From Arabidopsis thaliana (taxonomy: Eukaryota; Streptophyta; Magnoliopsida; Brassicales; Brassicaceae), in contig NC_003071.7 in the NCBI RefSeq assembly GCF_000001735.4, positions 6,131,151 through 6,195,150 on the forward strand: a stretch of 64,000 bases of DNA. Reading direction: 5' to 3'. Each line of letters begins with the position of its first letter. The stretch's first letter is position 1. The notes below the pieces were generated by a model that had not been told where the DNA came from, made no database searches, and saw only the letters and a program-made list of their open reading frames with translations. Of the stretch, positions 11,923-24,623 are shown piece by piece. Both the position numbers and the translations under genes were made by a program.

Positions 11923-14900
11923 ATGGAGACTCGTAGCAAGCTTATGCTACTCGCTTGTGCCACTTTCTCCATTATATCTCTTGTTAAGTCTCAAAATCAA
12001 CAAGGTATTTTTACTGTCTCACACTTTTTCCTTTTTCTTTAATATTCTTGATATATGAAATTATCTCAAACAAATGAAATCTTGTTCCGATTGTTACCTA
12101 CTATTTTACCAGGATTCATCAGTCTGTATTGCGGATTACCTTCCAACGAATCTCCTTATATCGAACCATTGACCAATTTAACATACATATCAGATGTTAA
12201 TTTCGTCAGAGGAGGAAAAACTGGTAATATCAAAAATAACTCAGACATAGACTTTACTTCGAGGCCATACAAGGTTTTGAGATACTTTCCAGAAGGAATT
12301 AGAAACTGCTACAGTTTGAGTGTAAAGCAAGGCACAAAGTATCTAATCAGAACTCTTTTCTTTTATGGAAACTATGACGGTCTTAATACTTCTCCAAGAT
12401 TTGACCTCTTTCTCGGTCCAAATATTTGGACAAGCGTAGATGTGCAAAAAGTGGATGGAGGTGATGGAGTTATCGAGGAGATCATTCACGTCACAAGGTG
12501 TAATATCTTGGACATATGTCTCGTCAAAACAGGGACGACTACACCAATGATATCAGCCATAGAATTAAGACCTTTGCGATATGATACTTATACTGCTCGA
12601 ACAGGTTCCTTAAAGAAAATTTTGCACTTCTACTTCACCAATTCAGGCAAGGAAGTACGGTATGTAGAACCTTTTTTTTTTTTTTTTCGTTATTGATATA
12701 AAGTTGATATTATATGCTTATTGCGTTTTGGTGTTTTCCTTTATGCATTAGAACTATATTTTTGGGGTTTTCATTTAGAACTATAGTTTTGGTATTTTCC
12801 TTTTTATATTTAAGATGTCGTTGCCTATATAAAAGGTCTTTATGCTAATGAAAACACAACCTCTAACAATTAATCTAATTCTCTAGAAAGAGACTTGGGT
12901 TAAAAGGAAGGATTTGCTTAAATATCTCTTTCTTTTGTACTTCAATCACGGGTTCAGTTACTAGATCAAAGTCGGCTCATATATCATTATTTCAATGACA
13001 CTTGAGTGTCGCAGTTATCCCGAAGATGTCTATGATCGTGTTTGGATTCCACATTCACAACCGGAATGGACTCAAATAAACACAACCCGGAATGTAAGTG
13101 GCTTTTCTGATGGCTACAACCCACCACAAGATGTAATTAAGACAGCCTCCATACCCACTAATGTCAGTGAGCCATTGACCTTTACCTGGATGTCGGAATC
13201 CTCTGATGACGAAACTTATGCTTACCTTTACTTCGCTGAGATTCAACAATTAAAGGCCAATGAAACTAGGCAATTCAAAATCCTGGTCAATGGTGTTTAT
13301 TACATTGATTATATTCCAAGGAAGTTTGAAGCGGAAACCTTAATCACCCCTGCAGCACTAAAATGCGGGGGAGGGGTATGTCGTGTGCAGCTTTCAAAAA
13401 CACCGAAGTCGACTCTACCACCCCAAATGAATGCTATAGAGATTTTTAGCGTCATACAATTTCCACAATCGGACACAAATACGGATGAAGGTATGTAGTC
13501 CTGTAGTTTTATGCAGATATAAAACATATTAAGTTTGCAATTGTGAGACAACCATATTAAATACTTTAGTCTCTCGCTTGAGAGGATGTACAGGCTTACG
13601 CTCAGAACCTTTTAATTATTCAAAAGAATAAAGTAGTAATAAAATAAGGCATATTTTATAATTGATTCTTTTGTTTGCCACTTGCCAGTCATTGCTATCA
13701 AGAACATTCAATCTACTTATAAAGTGAGTAGAATCAGCTGGCAGGGCGATCCATGTGTACCTATACAGTTTTCATGGATGGGTGTAAGCTGCAACGTTAT
13801 AGACATCTCCACACCACCAAGAATCATCTCATTGTAAGAAAATTTATATTATATGCACATTGTTATCAAATTTCATGACAAATGTATCTTTATATGTCTC
13901 CGGTCATGCAAACAGAGATTTGTCTTCGAGTGGATTAACTGGAGTTATAACGCCTAGCATACAGAATCTAACTATGCTTCGAGAATTGTACGTATCTACA
14001 TAATTTGAATTAAAAGGAATTGCTTTTGATTGGTTAACATTTACTCTTGAAAATTTATAGGGATTTATCAAATAACAACTTGACTGGAGTTATACCGCCT
14101 AGCCTACAGAATCTAACTATGCTTCGAGAATTGTACGTATCTACATAATTTGAATTAAAAGGAAAACAATTGCTTTTGATTGGTTAACATTTATTTCTTG
14201 AAAATTTATAGGGATTTATCAAATAACAACTTGACTGGAGAAGTGCCTGAATTTCTAGCCACGATCAAACCGTTGTTGGTCATGTAAGTTGTCTATATAT
14301 TATTTTGTGGTCTTCATTAATTAGTTTCTAATGATTTCTCCACATCCACAGACACTTAAGAGGAAATAATCTTAGGGGTTCTGTTCCTCAAGCCCTTCAA
14401 GATAGAGAAAATAATGATGGTTTAAAACTATTGTAAGAGTCTGTTTTTCGATGACCTAATTTTGATTATTATCGACAATGTTTTATATAGTTAATATTTC
14501 GTCAATAACGTTTTCATTTATTAGTGTTGATCCAAATATAACGAGGCGCGGGAAACACCAACCAAAATCCTGGCTGGTGGCGATTGTTGCATCTATATCT
14601 TGTGTGGCCGTTACTATAATCGTGTTGGTTCTCATCTTCATTTTCAGAAGGAGGAAGTCATCAACACGCAAAGGTAAGTTAATAAATATATGATCCTAAA
14701 TATATAAATGTAAAGACCCTAGGCGAAACTTAGAGGTCGTCGATTCGAGTGACGCTTGGGACAAAACTAATATACATGCTGTGGTTTCGGGGCTGAGGGA
14801 TTATCGGCCCAGAACCTCCTAGTATTCAAAAAAAAAAAAAAGTATGAAACCTAATGGATATTCAAATTTATTTTCTGCAGTTATACGTCCATCATTGGAA

Positions 14901-16269
14901 ATGAAAAATAGAAGATTTAAGTATTCAGAGGTTAAAGAAATGACTAATAACTTTGAAGTTGTTCTCGGTAAAGGAGGCTTTGGTGTTGTTTATCATGGTT
15001 TTCTCAATAATGAACAAGTAGCCGTCAAAGTTCTCTCTCAATCATCAACTCAAGGCTACAAGGAATTCAAAACAGAAGTACTTATTTACACTAAAATCTT
15101 CCACTTAATTTTTGGACAATCGTGAGCTCATGAATTATACCATATTGTTGATATATTGTTAGGTCGAACTACTTCTAAGAGTTCACCACGTGAATTTAGT
15201 AAGCCTTGTTGGATACTGTGATAAAGGAAATGACTTGGCTCTCATCTACGAGTTCATGGAAAATGGAAACTTAAAGGAACATCTCTCGGGTAAAAAGTTA
15301 GAGTATGATGCAAAGTTTTTTCAGTTACATGCCAAAGGCTTTAAAAATTTGTATTGATTTCTATCCATGTTGTGAATTTTGGCAGGAAAACGTGGTGGCC
15401 CTGTCTTGAATTGGCCTGGTAGACTGAAAATAGCTATTGAGTCTGCACTAGGTTTGTCGAAATTTCATTAATTCCTTGTTATATTACTTTTTCTAAAGTT
15501 TATATATATTCTTTTTCCTTCTTCCTTTAAACTATCTTCATAAATAGTTAACATATGAAGATTTTTCTGTGTACTAGGAATTGAGTACTTGCATATTGGA
15601 TGTAAGCCGCCAATGGTTCACAGAGATGTAAAAAGTACCAATATACTGTTAGGTCTACGGTTTGAAGCCAAACTTGCCGATTTCGGACTTTCAAGATCTT
15701 TCCTAGTGGGAAGTCAAACTCATGTATCAACAAATGTTGCTGGAACTCTTGGATATCTTGATCCCGAGTAAGTTCTAGTTCATATCACATTGTAGTATCA
15801 AGATATGTTTTCTTGCTTGTTTAGTAAACAAAAATCAAACATCTTCGACTACTTTTCTTGCAGATATTATCAAAAGAATTGGTTAACAGAGAAGAGTGAT
15901 GTTTATAGCTTTGGGATTGTGTTACTTGAAATCATCACTGGCCAACCTGTGATTGAACAATCGCGTGATAAGTCTTACATAGTAGAATGGGCCAAGTCTA
16001 TGCTTGCAAATGGTGATATTGAAAGTATTATGGATCGAAATCTCCATCAAGATTACGACACAAGTTCATCTTGGAAAGCTCTTGAATTAGCGATGTTGTG
16101 CATTAACCCTTCTTCCACACTGAGACCAAACATGACTCGGGTTGCTCATGAGCTAAATGAGTGTTTGGAAATATATAACCTTACTAAAAGAAGGAGCCAA
16201 GATCAAAATTCAAGTAAGTCCTCGGGACATACCGTAACATTCATCAGTGATATCCCTTCAGCTCGTTGA
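11923..16269 (+). CDS. Malectin-like LRR receptor protein kinase (LRR-I type), copy 1
   Basis: Fourteen exons join in frame to 893 residues: 11923-12004, 12113-12659, 13015-13490, 13689-13833, 13916-13987, 14061-14132, 14212-14283, 14352-14432, 14525-14673, 14881-15077, 15163-15289, 15386-15451, 15578-15767 and 15864-16269, all with GT-AG borders. The order is signal peptide (about 1-23), malectin-like domain (about 28-370), short LRRs (about 400-515), transmembrane segment ([14 protein letters not shown], about 540-560) and a kinase with [35 protein letters not shown] and YLDPEYY. All catalytic motifs are present, so it is likely an active plasma-membrane kinase. The ligand is unknown. It resembles At2g14440/At2g14510. 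It has one more 24-residue LRR exon (14061-14132) than copy 2. In the N-terminal ISLDCG-like motif, D is replaced by Y (ISLYCGLP). Confidence 0.93.
14712..14835. repeat. SINE-like insertion in intron 9 of kinase copy 1
   Basis: A segment with ggtcgtcgattcgagtgac, ending in cagaacctcctagtattc and then a poly-A run, interrupts the intron just before the kinase exons. The B-box-like gattcgagtgac and the terminal A-run suggest a tRNA-derived retroposon. The same segment lies at the same place in copy 2 (41411-41535, reversed), so it predates the duplication. A related piece ending cagaaccttttaattattcaaaag is in intron 3 (about 13570-13630). Confidence 0.4.
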
Positions 16270-16375
16270 TATTTTCATCTATGTATTTGTGTTTGAAAGA
16301 TACGTATAGTTTGTATTAAAAACTTCTGATGCTACGCAATTTACTCCTATTTGAATTACATTATTTACATAATAT

Positions 16376-17469
16376 CCGCTAACCGAGTTTTCTAATGGAC
16401 ATAAAGTATAAAACCGTTTTGACGGGCTAAATGGGAGTGATTTAGATAATTTCGGGTTTTAGAGGATTCACTCCCTGACCTATACCGACGTAGCAACTCC
16501 ATCATAAATGTTGGATAATATTATATATTATAATATATGTTTGTCAAGTGTTAGAGATATTTTTTTGATTACATATAGTTAATTTTCCAAAGAGATGAAA
16601 ATTAGGTAATTTTATTAAGAATAATTATAATATGAAACTGAATTTATTTTTTTATGTGTGTTATAAAGTTGCAATTTAAAAATCTATATGTACAAAACAA
16701 AATCACAAAATAAAATAAAAAACATAGTTTTGTAAGTAAAAGATGGTTTTGTAACCTTTTCAAAAAAACTAACAACATATGTGAGAGACACTTAAAGTGT
16801 TTATTTTAAAAATAAAGACCGAAAATAAAGACAACTTATCTTAATATTTAGACCAACAAAAAAATAAAACTCAGAAGCTTGTACTTGAATTTCAAAGATG
16901 TATGCTTAAATCCACGTAGAAATGAACCATAAGCCGGCGTAAAGTAGATTTAGGTAAACTATAAATGATTAGTCTTTTAACAAAAAAAAAATGATTACTC
17001 TAAATAAAATTTATTTCTAGCCCTAACAATTTGCTCAAACATTATAATATATAGAAGGTAATTTTGTTAATCAAGTACGCAAGTGAATTTGTGTGCGAAA
17101 TTAGTTTTTTTTTATTATTATGATTTATAAAAAAACAACTTAATAAGCGAAAATGCTCTCAAAGTACTTCATCGAGAATATGGTGAAAGATTTAGTAAGA
17201 AGATACAGAAAGAGGAATTTATATTGGTGTGATAGGAAAGTCTGGATTATCCTGATAGGGTGATAGTAGTGAGGATAGGGTGATAGTAGTTGATACCGCC
17301 TTGCTTTGGTCTATGTACACTGAAAATGTTCAGTTCTTTCTATATATGAAATATAAGATATGGGCTTATACGGCCCAATACATGCATAGATCTTTTACAT
17401 CTACATATACATTTTTGGGAACGATTTGTATCGAAAAATCATTTTTCAATTTTGATATTGTATGTTCAG
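16376..17469. other. Intergenic, A/T-rich, no gene seen
   Basis: This stretch is unlike the flank of kinase copy 2. It has a small tandem duplication (agggtgatagtagt, twice, at about 17257-17290). It also has a 18-bp motif cggcccaatacatgcata at 17371-17388, whose exact reverse complement sits at 32502-32519 beyond the other end of the Helitron. I see no supported coding sequence. Confidence 0.5.
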
Positions 17470-18446
17470 TCTCTACAAAATCAATCAGACAAGATATTTT
17501 CTTTAGGACAATAACCAAATTTTTGCTCAACTATTCACATATTGTACTAATTACTTGCCTAAACATATAAATTGTAAGTACTACCCTCATAAATTGCACA
17601 CATTAATCCCTTGAAATTCTACTAATTCAATATTACACGAAATAATATTTCCTAAAAATCCGAACAACCAAATAACTAACCATATCTTTACTTACTTCAT
17701 TCTAAAATCTCGAAATATTTACTACAATCTTACCAAATATTCATATTTCGATATCACATTTCTATAAGTTAAACGATTATTAATCATGCATTAATTCCAT
17801 AAACCTTAAAGGAACCCTCAATATATCATATAATCTTACATTTGGTATAGTCAATATATTTTTACACATTCTAAAAATCATCATCAATTCGAAATTCCAA
17901 TATATCACCTCGAAAATTAATTTTTGCCAACTATAATATTATCCAAATTGTTATGGATTATTACCTTCCAAATATTTTATCCGATCGAATCATCTATTCT
18001 CTCCACTCCTCATTCATAGCAATTCTGTTTCCTGATTTACATATATCACCTTAACTACAAAATCTTTTAACATTCGCTTGCCAGTCAAGACATAAGCTAA
18101 ATCACGCAATATTCCATCTTCTAAACCATCCAAATCATTCTGTTTTGAATGTACAAGCGTAAAAATAAGGGCAAATGCATCTACCATATCTCGACAGTTT
18201 GATTCAGAATCAAATCAAAATCTAAATACGGCATTTCGATAATTATTTTGCACTTATGATACTCAAGCATATTCCTATTCTAAACCATTCAGAATCATTC
18301 TGTTTCTAAAGAATCTACGCTCTAAATATTTGCAAATAAATGTTTAAAGATTCACTCGGCTACTTTAAATACGCTTCTCATATCATTCCATTTCATCATC
18401 ACTCACACCCCAAACGAGAGATCAAAGCAATTATACATTTTGAGAA

Positions 18447-20967
18447 ATGGCTGCTACATTCGCATACCTTAAAGACGTGAGGCCTTACAAAAACGCATGG
18501 AGAGTCCAGGTCAAGATTCTTCACTCTTGGAAGCAGTACACAAGCAACACCGGTGAAACCATTGAGTTGGTCATCTCTGATGAATATTACTGTTATCATA
18601 TAATATGTACGTTTACATATACACAAGTGCTAATATATATTTCTGTTGTCTTTGTCATAAGGGGAAAAAAATGCATGCTATCGTGAAGAAGGAGTTGGTT
18701 TCTAAGTTTGTTCACAAGCTTCTTGTTGGCGAATGGGTCTTCATTGAGATTTTTGGTCTTACCTATGCGTCTGGCCAGTTTCGCCCAACCAACCATCTAT
18801 ACAAGATGGCGTTCCATGTTAGAACTAAAGTCATGGGTTGTGCTTCTGTCTCTGACTCTAACTTCTTGACTTTGGCGCCATTTTCAAAAATCCAGAGTGG
18901 TGAGCTTAACCCTCACATGTTGGTTGGTGAGTTTTCTGATTCTATATTATATTTTTGCTTTATTCCATTCACTTGCTATCATTAGATTATGAACACAGTC
19001 ATGTTTCACTGCAGATGCTATTGGCCAAATCATTACTGTTGGTGAGTTAGAGGAACTCGAGGCTAACAATAAGCCTACAACAAAGATTGACTTTGAGATC
19101 AGAGATCAAATGTAATGTCTATATCTTATTAGTTTATTGCGATCTTATTAGTTTATTGCTTATCAAAGAAAGTGTTTGTTTCTATTCATTTGTTCTCATA
19201 GGGATGAGAGAATGCAAGTTACTTTGTGGGGAACATACGCTCAGCAGGTTTACAGAGCATGTCAGGAATCTGAGGGAAAGAATGTGATTTTTCTCATTCG
19301 TTTTGCCAAAATTAAGAGTAGGGTATATTCAGTTTCTTTGTACCTATTCCTCTTCTTTCCATACTGCATGATCTATGGTCACTTAAATGTTATGAGACTG
19401 CAGGTGTGAAGAGTTTATCCAACTCATTTGATGCATCGCAAGTACATGTCAATCCGGACTTCCCTGAAGCTCACCATTTCAGTCAAACGTAAATGCATCT
19501 ACTCTCAACACAATCTACTTTTAGTTGACTTCCTTATGTGCTATTGATCATCTACTTATCCAAATGCAAACTTCCAAATGATGGTGCTATTTGTGTGTTC
19601 CGTGCAAGAGTCCCACGTTTTGAGATGGTTGCAGTTAAAAGGATTGACTACAGTGAGTACACAAGGAATACCATTGAAGATCTGCTTAGCTCGACTGAGG
19701 TTATATTCAGCTAACTTATCTCAAAGTTTAGAAATCTAAGTATCATCAGTATCTAATGTGTTCTGATATTTTATATAGGTTGGTAAAGTCAGAGTTTTGT
19801 GCACAATCTATGCAATTGATACGGATTGGGCTTGGTATTACATCAACTGCAAGACATGTAATAAGAAAGTGAATCATATTCATGCTGGTGTTAATGGAGT
19901 AAACAACAAGGGTAAGAAGCCTAGATTCTGGTGTGAAACATGCAAGTCTTTTGTAACCAATGTGGTCTCTAGGTAAATACATTTCTTTGAAGATTAAATT
20001 TACATAGCATATTACTTTGAAATATTTTATTGGAACTGTGTGTATAGTTTGGAGATTAAGTTCGTAAAATTTTATTATATGCAATGTACATGATCTATGC
20101 AAAGGTTATGGATAGCACTGGTGAAGCCAAATTGCTTTTGTTTGATTCAATTTGCTCTGAGATCATTGGCGAGTATGCAACCTCTGTTCTTAATGGATCT
20201 GTTGATGAGGTGTGTTTCTTAAATTTGTCCCGTGTCTACTTTATGTATACTGACATATAAATATATAGAGAACTCAAATAGCTATTTACACTCTTCCAGA
20301 TTGAGGATCCAGAAGATCTTCCTGATTCTGTAAAGAATCTGATTAGTAAGACATTTCTGTTTCTGGTGTGGGTTGAGAAAGACAACATCTCGGATGGAAA
20401 AGAAATCTATAAGGTTTCAAAGGTGCTTCTGAAGGATGGACTACTAGAGGAACAATTACTAGAGGATTCTACTGAACATGTGAACCATGCATCCATTGTG
20501 TCTGGTGATAAGGTATTTCACACAACATCTCAAATTACATTCTTCATTACAATCATAAAGTTCATAAGAGTTTTGGCAATTTCTAACTCTATATATTGCA
20601 GGTTCCACTTATGCTGGAGAATGGTAATGGATCGCCAGACTCTACGACTCCATCTTCAAAGCGTGTTTACGCTAGAGAAACGAGTGGCTCTGAAGGTTCT
20701 TCAAGTTCAAAGAAGGTGTGTGTTGTACCATTAGACTTGGAAAAGTCTTTATCTGAGAATGCTGAACATGGAGTTGCCTTGAATCCGCAGGTGGCTGATT
20801 CAAAAGAAGTTACTGTTCCAACTGAAGTCAAAACATCAAAGGTTCCTGTTGAAACAGAGAATGACCAAGCACTTGTCCCAGCTACTGTCGTGGTGAAACA
20901 AGAAATCAAGAAAGAGATGGCTAGGAACATGGCTACTGTAAGGGTCAAAGTGGAGAAGAACAAGTGA
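18447..20967 (+). pseudogene. Helitron RPA70-like protein A, splice sites damaged
   Basis: The predicted protein starts MAATFAYLKDVRPYKNAWRV and contains OB-fold segments in RPA1 order. First come the DBD-A/B-like parts (VGEWVFIEIFGL, YASGQFRPTNHLYK, VTLWGTYAQQVY). Then comes a DBD-C-like zinc finger (INCKTCNKKVNHIHAG, PRFWCETCKSF at about 19790-19970) and a C-terminal tail rich in K, E and V ending VKVEKNK. Exons can be followed at 18662-18926, 19015-19111, 19202-19317, 19404-19488, about 19580-19700, 19780-19974, about 20087-20212, 20300-20514 and 20602-20967. Three borders lack usable sites: no in-phase GT after exon 1 (18580s), no AG before CTTCCAAATGATGG (about 19568), and an altered AG before GTACATGATC (about 20086). 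RPA1-type proteins bind single-stranded DNA. Confidence 0.75.
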
Positions 20968-21762
20968 TCTACTTATCTATTTCTTTTAATAAGTGATGCT
21001 TCTTGAACTATGTTTGGTCACTGAAGCTATGTTTTGAATTTTGTTTTTCTTTAATGGATTATGTTCGTGTTTTTGTTTTCGAATTTATAGGATTTCATGT
21101 TTTGGATTATGTTTCATCTTTAATTTTGGAGTTAATCTTAAAATTATTTTATTAAGCTTATATGTTCGATCATTACTAATTTTGTAGCCATCTATATGAA
21201 AACATGAAATCTCAGTTATAATGTTACTGTTAGAGGGTCCAAAGAAACTTACCATTTCATGTTGTATATATGTATTCAACTGGCTTAAGACTTTTAATGA
21301 ATGACTTTAGTGTATACCTGTATCAATAAGTTAAAGTTTCATTAACAATTTGCTATTCCAATCTTTTAGATATAATATAGATTTCATAATATATGATAAA
21401 ATGAAACTATACAAAAGATCAAGTCAATATTATGTCAATATTATGTCAATCTTTTGACAATCTTCTATATAGATTCACTATGATTAACATCTATAACTGT
21501 CTAGATATTAGGAAATTGTCTTATTCGTAATCATTATACATCTATGTCTATGATATCTTATTAGATTTTCTCAATATGTCATATTGACGTCATCATCGAG
21601 AACCCGCGGAACGATTCGTATTTTCTTATTTTAAAAAACATCTGCCATTCATTGTATCTTTTCAACTTATATATATATTGAGTAACTGTTCCTTTTCGAT
21701 CTCAACCCTAAAAGATAAAACAACAGAATAAGCATAAACATTAAATCCTTAGAGAGACATCC

Positions 21763-23106
21763 GTGGCTTATATTCACAAACTCGAAAATTTGAACTTGAT
21801 GAACAATCAGAATTGGGTTATATGCGTGATAGTTCTCTGTATTTGGGATCATCCTCCAAACGTGAATGGTGATGTTACAACCATGATTTTGGTTGATGCA
21901 AAGGTTAGTCTTTCAAATTCATCTGCTCTTTTAGATCGTTTTTTTTTGTGGCTTGGTCTATTGCATGTCATCAAAATATCTTGCGGGTTCTACTTAGTCT
22001 TTTTCTTTTGTCAACTTAACAGCATCACAGAATCGTTGCAACCATACCTAGATTGAATTTGAGGGACAAATTCAGGCGAGTTCTCCAGGAGGGTTTCTGG
22101 TTTAACATCTCTCAGTTTCGTGTGATTCCCTCTACACACAGAGTAGAAACGTATGTGTTGAACCGTCTCCATATCATGTTCAGATGGGATACTGTAGTGT
22201 TCAGAATGTCAGAGTTAGTGAAATCTGATTTCACAGACTATCTTTTCTCCAATGAACTTGAGGACTCTGCTACAGACAATGTTCCTGATGTTACTGGTAT
22301 GTTTATAACGATCATAATTCTTTAGATCATTTCATGAGTTTATATTTGAGTACTCTGCTGCAGACAATAACTAGCTTTTGATTTTTTGTTTTCATAGATG
22401 CTATTGGTGTGGTTGCAAGTGTTTCTTCTATCAAGAGGTTTCCTTATGTCTGCAATAAGGGTGAGACCGACTATGAGGCCAAATATGTTTCTTTCGAGCT
22501 TATAGATAATTGGTAAGTTTATAAGTTATAGATTTAGGATTAGTTGATCTAGCTTGCAGACTTTACATTTAGATTATTGCGTGTGATTATTTACCACAGT
22601 CTACCAATGGTACAGGGAACAAAAACTCAAGTGTGTTGCTGTTGGTTCATGCTGTGAAGAGTTTGTTACCAAGTGGTCTAGGCGTATCACTAGACCAACA
22701 TACAACTATGAACCAGTTGTATGTGTTGTGCGCTTCTGGAGAATTGCTTCAATTGATGGTTAGTATTCTAAATCTGCTAGATAATTGTATTGAGTTGTGA
22801 CCCATGAAACCTGTGTTTAAATTTAAATTATGTTCTGTTTTGACAAATGAAACCTGTGTTTTTTCTGTGTGTAAGGTGAAAACGTTTTAACGAGTGAGTT
22901 TGGATGTTCCCGTCTACATATAGACCCAAGCTTCCCTTACTTTGATCTTGCAAGTTATCTGTAAGTCTAGCAATTGGTTTTAAATTTCTGTAGTTTACAA
23001 TTAAGAATAGTTACTTAGTTTTATAATCTATTGTCTCTGTACCAGGCGGAGTTTCAAAGATGCTGATGATCAAGAAGTGACAATGGAACCAGTTACTGAA
23101 GCTTGA
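21763..23106 (+). CDS. Helitron RPA-like protein B (273 codons), start codon GTG
   Basis: Six exons with good GT-AG borders join in frame to 272 residues: 21763-21903, 22023-22296, 22398-22512, 22616-22758, 22876-22960 and 23046-23106. The N-terminus (AYIHKLENLNLMNNQNWVI) and the following OB-fold (LRDKFRRVLQEGFWFNISQF) match the DUF223/RPA-like proteins found beside plant Helitron helicases. A second OB-fold follows (DAIGVVASVSSIKRFPYV to WRIASIDG). At the position where ATG is expected the sequence is GTG (21763-21765), and no in-frame upstream ATG is evident. Translation may therefore begin at a downstream Met in NLMNNQN, or the gene may be dead. The remaining frame is clean, unlike the other two Helitron genes. 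Confidence 0.75.
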
Positions 23107-24107
23107 AGCTATTTGGGTCGGTTTGTTCGGTTTTGGGAGAAATTCGGTTTTAATTTTTTTTACCGAATAGACCCAAATTAAAATTCGGTTCGGGTCGGTT
23201 CGGAAGTCGGTTCATTCGGGTCGGTTCTAGAAATTGTGTTCCGAACTTAAAACCAAACAAAAATTTATTCGGTTTCTACGGTTTTTAATTCGGTTTAGAT
23301 ATTTAAAAAAAAAATTACACTACCAAAAATCCTAATCCAAACAAATTACCCACTACAAATTAATAAAAAGCCCAAAATACAATTCAAAAAAGCCCAAAAC
23401 AAAAACTAATAGCCCAACCCTAGAAAATATTAGGGTTTTGACCAAAAGATATGAGCTGCCGAAGGGTTGCGGCTGCGGCTCCAGGTGACGTAACGACGAC
23501 GGCCATCTCTGATGATCCTATTCATCCTTTCATCGTCATTGGCCGTGCTATTCATCTTCCTCCTTTCAACTTCATTCGCCTTGCTACTCTTTTAAACCTC
23601 ATTCGCCTTGCTACTCATCTTGCTCGTTGCCTTCGTACAATTCTTCGTTCTTTATATCACAAAGTAACAATGCTTGTATGTAAGGATGACGAGAGCCTAT
23701 GATGTTTTGGATCCAATTTATAAATCAAAAGAAGAAGCAACGAAGAAAGAAGAGCGTACGGAGATGAAGTGATAAAGTAGAATAGAAGAGATGAGATATT
23801 TGTTTAGATGTGAGAAGCAAGATGAGCTTTCTCGAGAATAAGAGGCGGAGCCGAAGCGAAGAAGATAAACAAATTAGGGTAACTTAGTTAGGTTTACACT
23901 TATATATGGCTCCTATTAATGGACTTAGGTTTAGAGTAATAAACCGATCGGTCCGATTACCGAACCGACCCGAACCGAGTACCGTTGCAACAAATTAATT
24001 CAACCGATCAGTTTAGACTTCTCTCTTCGGTTTACGCCGAAACCCGAAATTTTCGGGTTAATCAGTTCGGTTTCTTCGGTTTACTCCGAACTAGTTGTTA
24101 TGTTTTT
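23107..24107. mobile_element. hAT-like non-autonomous element within the Helitron
   Basis: Both ends are packed with ttcggtt/ggtcggt repeats in opposite orientation: 23113-23300 on the + strand, and cgaaccgacccgaaccg and related motifs at 23945-24100. The middle is not clearly coding. Subterminal repeats of this kind are common in non-autonomous hAT elements of Brassicaceae. I could not find a clean target-site duplication, so the borders are approximate. Confidence 0.5.
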
Positions 24108-24623
24108 AGTACTTTTTAACATTATGTTATGTTTTTGGATTGAAACATATCTATTCCTATCTTATAACTTTTATGATATTGTGTTCTTTAAAGTATTCAA
24201 TTCTTAAATTTTAATTTCGTTTTAACATATATGATATTGTCACTAATTTACAAAAATAATTATACCTGTAACAGATTCAGAACATTAGCAGAATATTGGT
24301 TCTTGGAGAATCATTAAATCCAAAATATATGACAGTTGAGAAAGGAAAAAATATATTACCAACTTCGATTTGGTACTCCAAATTGGTTACATAATTTGTA
24401 ATCGTCTAGTATATTGTGTAGCAAAGTAAATATACTTTATGTAGAAAATGCGAGAACAGAGCAAGTTGATATATTTACTCACCTACCAAATATTTCCTTA
24501 ACTAACAAACAGATCCTCTCTAATCAAGTATGGACTCTATTACATTTACTTTCAACAATTCTATAAAATCTTATACCAGTTATCTTAAATCACTCAATAC
24601 TCATGACAGTCTAGAGTATTGAA

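Larger units (their letters stand above)
10640..16375. repeat. Left arm of an inverted gene duplication
   Basis: This block matches the reverse complement of about 39888-44945 over its whole length, including promoter, introns and 3' flank. The left edge is near gtggatatatagaaaacagataaat (10650s; partner about 44900-44940). The right edge is near cattatttacat (16375; partner about 39888), after which the two flanks differ. Each arm contains one receptor kinase gene. 10640-11922 is A/T-rich promoter and intergenic sequence with an (AT)n run at 11697-11712. Confidence 0.9.

Noticed and set aside
17280..17570. 96-codon open frame upstream of the Helitron genes
   Set aside because: A/T-rich, low-complexity translation with no recognisable domain; it overlaps the likely Helitron 5' end.
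23451..23702. 83-codon frame inside the hAT-like insertion
   Set aside because: Repetitive leucine/arginine-rich translation (RLATLLNLIRLATHLAR) from repeated sequence, with no transposase similarity.
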